From assembly GCF_031143425.1 (NCBI RefSeq), contig NC_090448.1:535450313-535514312 (forward strand): a DNA stretch of 64,000 nucleotides, given 5' to 3'. The position numbers were made by a program, and so were the translations under genes. This document shows positions 57,882 to 64,000 of the stretch, in pieces. The number at the start of each line of letters is the position of its first letter. The stretch's first letter is position 1. The notes beneath the pieces were generated by a model, which searched no databases, was not told where the DNA came from, and saw only the letters and a list, made by a program, of their open reading frames with translations. The DNA is from Pleurodeles waltl (Eukaryota; Chordata; Amphibia; Caudata; Salamandridae).

Positions 57882-58051
57882 GGGCCTGATTTAGATTTCG
57901 GCGGACAGGTTACTCTGTCACAAGGGTGACGGATATCCCGTCTGCTGAAATATAAATCCCATTATTTCCTATGGGATTTATTTTTTGGCGGACGAAATAT
58001 CTGTCACCGATGTGATGGCGTGACCTATCCACTGAAATCTAAATAAGGCCC
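57882..58051. repeat. Harbinger-type MITE, 170 bases (TAA duplication)
   Basis: Ends GGGCCTGATTTAGATTT and AAATCTAAATAAGGCCC, flanked by TAA at 57879-57881 and 58052-58054. Confidence 0.88.
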
Positions 58052-58054
58052 TAA

Positions 58055-58526
58055 GGCCCTTATTACGAGTGTGGTGGTCTTGAAAACACCACACCCGCGA
58101 GGTGGACCGCCATATTACAACCGCCGGCACCACCAGGTTGCCACTGGTCAATCGCCTGGCGATTACGAGTCCCTTCTCTGCCGGCTTCTGCATGGCCATT
58201 CCACGGCCATGAAAAGGCTGGTGGAGACAGGTTGAGAGGGGAACTTGCATTGGGCAGTGCAGGGGCCCCCATGGAGAGCCCCATCGCACTTTTCACTGCC
58301 TGAATTACAGGCAGTGAAAAGCACGACGGGTGCTCTCGCACCCGATGCACCACAGCATTGCCATTGGCTTGATCACGAGCTGGCGCCAATGTTGAGGTCT
58401 GTGTCCCGCGGGACCAGCAGGAAACTCGTAATAGGGCCGGTGGGCGTAAAACCGGAGCAGCGGTTTTCCGACTCAAAGAGTTTAGTGGGCTGCCTCCACC
58501 GCCCACCAAACTCTTAATTAAGGCCC
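58055..58526. repeat. Hairpin-rich MITE, 472 bases, abutting the previous one
   Basis: Imperfect inverted ends (GGCCCTTATTACGAGT and its approximate complement ACTCTTAATTAAGGCCC), flanked by TAA at 58052-58054 and 58527-58529. Contains hairpins such as TTTTCACTGCCTG/CAGGCAGTGAAAA and GGTGCTCTCGCACC, similar in words to the MITE at 9635. Long frames in this stretch are artefacts. Confidence 0.82.
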
Positions 58527-58529
58527 TAA

Positions 58530-58852
58530 ATCAACACTTCCCTCTCTTGCTTGGTGCATTGCAGTCTCCACCTCATTCATAGCTATGGCTGCTTCATTTT
58601 CAATAACTGGCTGTCCAAGAAGATCTTGACTCAGTGGTCCAGAGTTTTGGCTGCTTTGTGAACACTTCTTAGCTATCTCAGCAGCAGTGGTTTCCTCTCG
58701 TTACCTTTCTGCATTTGCAAGTAGTTTGGAAAGACTTAACACTGAATGCTGTCTTTCACATCATTGAAAGAATCTTTGTAGCAGTCATAGTGTTCAAGTA
58801 ATTTTGATTCAGAACACAAAGGCTTGTGAACAGTCGTCTGAAGTTTGGCAAC
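58530..58852 (-). pseudogene. Helitron region between Rep and helicase
   Basis: Coding-like minus-strand sequence between two MITEs (LLEHYDCYKDSFNDVK at about 58800; later ENEAAIAMNEVETAM). It fits the Rep-helicase linker by position but has no domain I can name. Confidence 0.5.
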
Positions 58853-58855
58853 TAA

Positions 58856-59025
58856 GGGCCTGATTTGAGTTTGGCAGACAGGTTTCTCCAATCACAAGCA
58901 TGATGGATATCCCGCCTGCCGTATTACAATCTCCATAGGCTATAATGGGCTCGTAATATGTCAGACAGGGTATCCTTCATGTTTGTAACAGAGTAATCCC
59001 CTCTGCCAAACTCCATATCAGCCCC
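58856..59025. repeat. Harbinger-type MITE, 170 bases (TAA duplication)
   Basis: Ends GGGCCTGATTTGAGTTTGG and CCAAACTCCATATCAGCCCC, with TAA at 58853-58855 and 59026-59028. Same length and family as the one at 57882. Confidence 0.85.
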
Positions 59026-59029
59026 TAAT

Positions 59030-60480
59030 TTTTCTTTGGTTAATTAGATTTCTCACCAAACAACTGTCACATCCAACTATTGCATATTTCCCTTTCTCTA
59101 TGTTTTCGGTTACATTGCTACTTTATCTGTGGTGCTGAAGTACTTCCTAGAGGCACATTTTTTCTAGATGTGGCCTCCTTCTTGGATAGTATGTATCCAA
59201 CATATTTGATTTCACAATGTCTGTACTTTGCAGATTGAACTCTGCTAGTTACTTAATTTATGGGAAATACTTCCACACTCTATTTCTCATGCTTGCAAGG
59301 CCTAGACTTACCCAAACATTCCTCTTGACTTCGAGAACAATCTAAGCGACCTCAACTGATCTGATCACTCATAGGACCCTATCCCTCTGTGAGAAAGCAT
59401 TTTCAAGCTGAAGCTAAACAATTTCTTGGTAAGACTCTTTTCTGTAGAAATCTCCACCCACATCTCCTTTCTCTCTGTCTTCACTTTTTTTGTGGCAGAC
59501 TGTATATCCTTGTTTGCATTCCACATTATCAGAATGACTGAATTATAGTCATTAATATACTTGGAGGCCTCTGTTCTTCTCAAGTTGTATGTGTTTTTCA
59601 GTGATTTTCATGTCAGTGTATGTCTGACTGCAGATAAAAAGCTTTTTACTCTACCTTGTGAAATGGTAGGTCATGGGAATCAAAAATAGCATCTTCTGTA
59701 AAATTTACATTTGCATTTGTATTTTCGATGACAGTAGTTCAAACAAAAATGAGTTTGAAAGCTTAGAACTTGTTGCCTCAGGTCTTTTTTAATCGCCGTC
59801 TTTTTGGCTGGTGCATGTCACGTACTGTTCTACAAAAGAGAGAACAGACTCATCATTGTCTATTCCAAATTTCAGCGCATCTTTTATTCATAACAGCATG
59901 TGAATATGAGGAGCACCTCTTTCTTGGTTCTCTTTACGCCAAAAGAAATCAGTTACTTCACCAAGAGGAGGATTTTTTTTGTTACAGATGAAATACATCA
60001 TAGCTTGAAATCTGTGGTTGAAATATCTGCAAACATTAGCGGGATCCAAGGAGCAAAGTACTCCAGGTGTCTTCACTTTAATGTCCTTAATGTTTGAGTT
60101 CACTTCTCTGAAAAATTCAACCAGGTCATCCCTTGCATACTCAGCACAACTGAGTGTCAGAAACCAAGTAGGTTCACCTAGGTTTATCAACATACATTTC
60201 AGCTCACTATGATGAGGATACCAATACTTGTTGCTGTCACGTTGGTATGCCATCAAACTAATTAAGCAGTATTCTAACTTTTCATCCTTTCCATGAACTT
60301 TGTCAATGAATTTTATGGCAAAACATGAGGCTAGCATTATGCATTATTCCTTTATTCACTACTTCCAGGCAGCCTCTCTAAAACTCCATATTCGAATCAA
60401 ATATGACAACATAAACAAAAGTAACTTTCAGGCCATAAAACTCCCCAACACTCCACGCACTTCCTCTTTTGTTTGCTGCA
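59030..60480 (-). pseudogene. Helitron Rep (HUH nuclease) domain
   Basis: The frame 60337-59888 matches the Helitron-like N-terminal domain: GEPTWFLTLSCAEYARDD, DPANVCRYFNHRF and the two-His motif GAPHIHMLL. It continues after a one-base shift (DALKFGIDNDE, FVEQYVTC), and further down with EASKYINDYNSVILIMWNAN and LSHRGIGSYE. Rep nicks and joins single-stranded DNA at Helitron ends using the HUH-bound metal and Tyr residues. The Tyr motif could not be confirmed because of decay around 59450-59560. Confidence 0.87.
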
Positions 60481-60489
60481 TCTGAGCAG

Positions 60490-61461
60490 AAAAGTACATC
60501 TTCCATATCTTGTCAGTTAAAGAAAGCTTAGTATATATAATTATTGTTGCATTATAGTGGTTGGTTTACTACTACAGTGTTGTTAAGGTAGACTAATCAG
60601 ACCCCAATTTACGGGATCTGTTAGAGTAGTAGAGTTATTTTTTGTTAGAAAATAAATTATAATGTTTTAATTACGTGATTTATGGGGTTAACAAGCTGAC
60701 TTTACGATGTGGGTCATGTAAGTAATTCGTAAATATTTTATATCCGTATTGCATATGTTGTTTAAATAATGCATGAGAGTTCTTTTCTCACATCATAATT
60801 TTATTTCAGTAGCACGTTAGTGTTTACGTATACGTAGATGCAAACAATTTATTTTTCAAATGTCAAAATAAGTAGCTTTGCAAGGAAAGTTTGTGTTATC
60901 TATTTTGGATTACAGGGATGGGTAAGTAAATACATGTACGCAGCTTAGGTAGTAAGCATGCGATACAAGTTTCGGCTGTACGACCCGTCAGTGGATCTGG
61001 ACGCAGCTTTTGAAAGGGAAAGGAGATTTCTATGTGCGAGGTGAGCGGTAAGAGTGCTTGTGAGTAGATGAAAGGAAGTCAATTTCGGTGACAAAAATAA
61101 GCGTTTTGCGAAACTGTAAGGAAAAAATAAATACATAATAATGGAAAATACTCACAGTAGATGAATATGGGGATTTTCAAAACAAAAGGAAGGGCATTGC
61201 AGATCATACAGGTAGTGCACTAAGATGCATTGTGTTTACTATCAACATCATTATATGACTTTGGGTCTGTTTTTAGTCTGACTAGAATGCACAGCTGTTT
61301 TATTTCAATGGCAGGCTGTTCCTGAGGGTTTACGGTGCTGGTCTGTTTAGTTTTATTGTTTTTTTTTTTTTTTTTTTTTTACAGTCCTTTGAGGTTATTT
61401 TATAGTGTTTAAAACAAGTAATAGTGTAAAAAAATGTATTAAATAAGAATATGTTTGAAAA
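60490..61461 (+). other. AT-rich leader of the DIRS element, with poly-T
   Basis: No gene. It lies directly upstream of the DIRS gag and probably includes its left terminal repeat, which cannot be verified because the right end is outside the window. A 22-base T run is at 61359-61380. Confidence 0.4.
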
Positions 61462-62099
61462 ATGGCAGAGATAAGTAAAGAAAATAATTTTCAGGAAGAA
61501 AGAATGAGAGAATTAATTAGACAAGAGGTAAAGGAGAGCGTAAGCGAAATGCTATGTAATATTTTAAAAAAGAAGAAGAGAAAGGGGCAAGATGATGAGA
61601 AAGAGTATTGGACCTTGTCCTTGTCTGAGGAACAGAGTTCTCCTAATAAAGGTCCAGGTGGTAAATGTTTGCGAAAAAAATAAACACTTAATGGTTGAGG
61701 AGGTCCAACGTGACTTACAAGTTTAGGGCAGGTTAACCCTGCATGTGAGTTCAGTCATGTTATTAGAGTAAAATACACCAATCCTAAATATGACAAATAT
61801 GTTTTCGATATGGATTATGAGGAAGAAGATATTGTAACTGATTCAGAGTTTAGAGATAGTGAGATCTCCTTACAGAAAACAGAAAGAGGTCTGAAAGATC
61901 CCTTGGCCAAAAAATGTTTGATCCTAAAAAAATTAGGCATCCCATGAGTTCTGACTGGTGGCCTCTGGGTCATGTAGCAGAATATGTTAAAAGTAAGATA
62001 AAGAAGCCCTTTGAAAAGAAGAGAGAAACTTTATGAATGCCGAGTGTTCTAGGCCTATTATTGGCAGAAGGGTCACAATGACCCCTAATTTGTATCCAG
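61462..62099 (+). pseudogene. DIRS-like gag
   Basis: An ATG at 61462 opens a 73-codon frame with a Lys/Glu-rich helix. After stops, another frame at about 61800-62030 reads DSEFRDSEISLQKT, then HPMSSDWWPLGHVAEYV and KKPFEK. The pattern FDPxxIRHPxSSxW...HVAxY is typical of DIRS1-type ORF1 proteins. Several phase changes occur. The gag is cut off by the MITE at about 62100. Confidence 0.72.
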
Positions 62100-62747
62100 A
62101 ATTGATTGCTTATTTATTCACAATTGGCAGCACCGCACTCCATCATTTTCAGAACGCAGAGATGTGTTGTATTGAATTAAATACGGCGCACCCCTGTATT
62201 GTCCCCTACCGTTGGTGATAAATTAAACTGCCTGCGCCAATGCAAGCATCCTTGCACCATGGTGCAAGGATGTTTGCATTGAGGGGTTTGATTGTTGATG
62301 TGTGGGAAGGTGTCCCTTCCTGCACATAAACAATCACTAATGGCAATTTGGCACTTCTGCGTGTGCTGCATACACAATCATGTCTGGCACTTTTCTCTTT
62401 CTATGAGTGCTGCAAAAGCAAAAAACGAGGAGGAATAAAAGTATTCCTCCTTGTTGCCCATTGCTGGGTGGTGTTAGATTTTGGTGCTGCCTCAGGTTTA
62501 CAAAATCTTGTAAATCTGAGGCAGCGTCAAAATGCAATGGGTGTTGCTGTGGCATACCCACAGCAACACCCATTGCACGCCCCTTCCACGCAAAGAGCTG
62601 CGTGTGAAGGGGCTGTATTTACAAGGTGGCGTTAAGCCACAAAAAGTGGCTTAACGCCACCTTGTGAATACGGCTCAGGGCGTAGTGCCACTGGAGCATC
62701 TCTAAAAGTGACGCTCTCGTGGCCCTAGGGGCTCTTAAATATGCCCC
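62100..62747. repeat. Hairpin-chain MITE in DIRS gag
   Basis: Series of adjacent palindromes: a 20-bp perfect stem at 62533-62552/62558-62577, a 20-bp perfect stem at 62621-62640/62646-62665, GCAAGCATCCTTGCACC near 62235, and GCTGCCTCAGGTTTACAA/TTGTAAATCTGAGGCAGC near 62490-62525. The right end reads ATATGCCCC; the left end is estimated from where DIRS coding stops. Frames here are palindrome artefacts. Confidence 0.8.
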
Positions 62748-64000
62748 TAAAGGTCTTCTTTTCGGAGAAAGCATGGTAAAATATTTAGGAACATTTATAA
62801 CAAATTTCACAGCTTTGGACAAGGCTCAAAGTTCAATGCCTAAAGTATTTCACGCAAATAATTTATAACAAAGGGCTGGAAGGAGAGGGCAACCTTCCAG
62901 CTGAGGTTATTATAAGACCCAAATTGGATTTTGAAGAACAAATTACAGAGGAAACCAAGCAACGTCAAATTTCTACCCACAAAGAGGTAGAGAAAGCAGA
63001 GGCAGATCATCAAGAGGGAGAGGACAGCTGTCCTCTTCAGGTGAGTATGGAGATTACTACTTTTTTTCTATTTAAAGGTGGGGGAAGGTTGACATTTTTC
63101 AAGAAAGAGTGGGAAAAGATAACACAATACCGTTGGATATTGACTACCGTGAACGGTTTCAAAATAGAGTTCAACAGTATTCCTTATCAGGACAGAGAGC
63201 CAAGAGAACTTCAATTCAAAGAACAGGAAAGAGTTGTAAGAGAGGAAATAAATCAAATGTTAGAGAAACATGCTATAGTGGAGATAAAGGAAGAGGAGAG
63301 ATGTTTAGTAAGCATATTATTCTTGGTAAAGAAGGACAAAGGTTGAAGACTGGTGATCAACTTTCATCAGGTGAATCAGTATCTGACTTACTGTCATTTC
63401 AAAATGAAAGGGATACACATGCTGAGAGATATTTTACAGAAAAAAGATTGGATGGTGAAATTAGATTTGAAAGATGCTTATTACACTATCCCAATGGAAA
63501 AAGGAATTCAAATATTTCTAAAATTCATATGGAATGGAATTCTTTACTAGTTCAGATGTCTTCCTTTTGTTTTTTTGTCGGCCCCATGGTGTTTAACAAA
63601 AATATTAATTCCCCTTTGTGGGTCTTTTGAGAGAGCAACGTGTAAGAATGGTGATTTATTTAGACAATATTCTCCTCATGAATAAGGACAAGGGAATGTT
63701 AGAGAAACACTTGCAAATAGTGAGGCAACCTTTAGAAAGACTGGGTTTCATAGTGAATCTGGAGAAATCAATTTTGGAAGCAAAACAGTAATTAGATTTT
63801 TTGAGTTTCATTGTGAACACAGTAAAGGTGCAGCTCAGGTTACTAGACAGGAAAGTAAACTTGATAAAAAGATAAGTGAATTAATTACGTATAAAACAGG
63901 AAGTTTCTTTGAGGGATGTAGCTTGTGTGATAGGACTCTTGTCTTCTTCGATTCAGGCAATATTCCTGGGGTCTTTACATTACAGGGCTCTTCAGAGATT
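62748..64000 (+). pseudogene. DIRS-like reverse transcriptase region (continues past window)
   Basis: The gag end or linker to about 63040 is followed by RT coding: LTFFKKEWEKITQ and REPRELQFKEQERVV in the frame 62924-63346, then KLDLKDAYYTIPM in the frame 63353-63550. At about 63650 the catalytic box reads VIYLDNILLM, where the family has YLDD, and then LGFIVNLEKS and GLLSSSIQAI. These blocks and their spacing match DIRS1-type RT. The tyrosine recombinase that would complete the DIRS call lies beyond the window. Frame changes and the D-to-N change indicate a dead copy. Confidence 0.83.

Larger units (their letters stand above)
53250..60480 (-). mobile_element. Helitron with Rep, Pif1 helicase and USP-like domain
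   Basis: On the minus strand the parts follow in order: HUH Rep nuclease, linker, Pif1-type helicase with Walker A and B and C-terminal motifs, then a ubiquitin-specific-protease-like domain. The reading is interrupted by three Harbinger-type MITEs, one hairpin-chain MITE and a solo LTR, all removable as insertions. Many stops and shifts show age. The termini (5' TC, 3' hairpin and CTRR) were not located, so the edges are approximate. Confidence 0.82.

Overview
This 64 kb window looks like repeat-dominated DNA from a very large vertebrate genome. The best guess is a urodele amphibian (salamander or newt). That guess rests on the mix of elements: Gmr1-like Ty3/gypsy, DIRS, PIF/Harbinger with many hairpin-rich MITEs, a Penelope-like element, a Helitron and a class I endogenous retrovirus. 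A primer-binding site matching a vertebrate-type tRNA-Leu end also fits. I found no convincing host protein-coding gene, tRNA or rRNA. Nearly every long coding stretch belongs to a transposable element, and most are broken.

Layout. (1) 1-6204: minus-strand Gmr1-like LTR element A with gag-PR, IN, RT and RNase H in that order. It sits inside the HARBI1 gene of a Harbinger transposon. (2) 6205-8515: the rest of that Harbinger, namely the HARBI1 C-terminus (+) facing a two-exon Myb/SANT gene (-). (3) About 9430-24890: a class I-like endogenous retrovirus (gag, RNase H, integrase, env, 3' LTR). It is interrupted by two MITEs, a second Harbinger with both of its genes (12171-17653), and a 1.4 kb solo LTR with a GAAAT duplication (20511-21935). 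(4) 24903-33590: plus-strand Gmr1-like element B, with a 2.2 kb 5' LTR, a SAP-like plus coiled-coil plus SCAN-like Gag, IN before RT, and a truncated 3' LTR.

(5) 33.6-46.7 kb: mostly unassigned AT-rich DNA. It holds a minus-strand gag/PR relic, a Harbinger-type MITE, a hAT-like MITE and the 3' end of an L2/CR1-type LINE. (6) 46.8-48.0 kb: a minus-strand Penelope-like relic with RT and GIY-YIG. (7) 48.8-51.9 kb: two kinds of tandem repeat. (8) 52.46 kb: a BED zinc-finger relic. (9) 53.25-60.48 kb: a decayed minus-strand Helitron (HUH Rep, Pif1 helicase). Directly downstream of the helicase lies a ubiquitin-specific-protease-like domain. The Helitron is cut by a solo LTR of the element-B family (GACAG duplication) and by four MITEs. 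(10) 60.5-64.0 kb: the 5' half of a plus-strand DIRS element, with a hairpin-chain MITE in its gag.

Three signals stand out. The first is the Rep-helicase-USP arrangement of the Helitron. The second is a group of MITEs built as chains of long perfect hairpins. The third is the set of nested insertions, many with exact target duplications, which gives a readable order of events.
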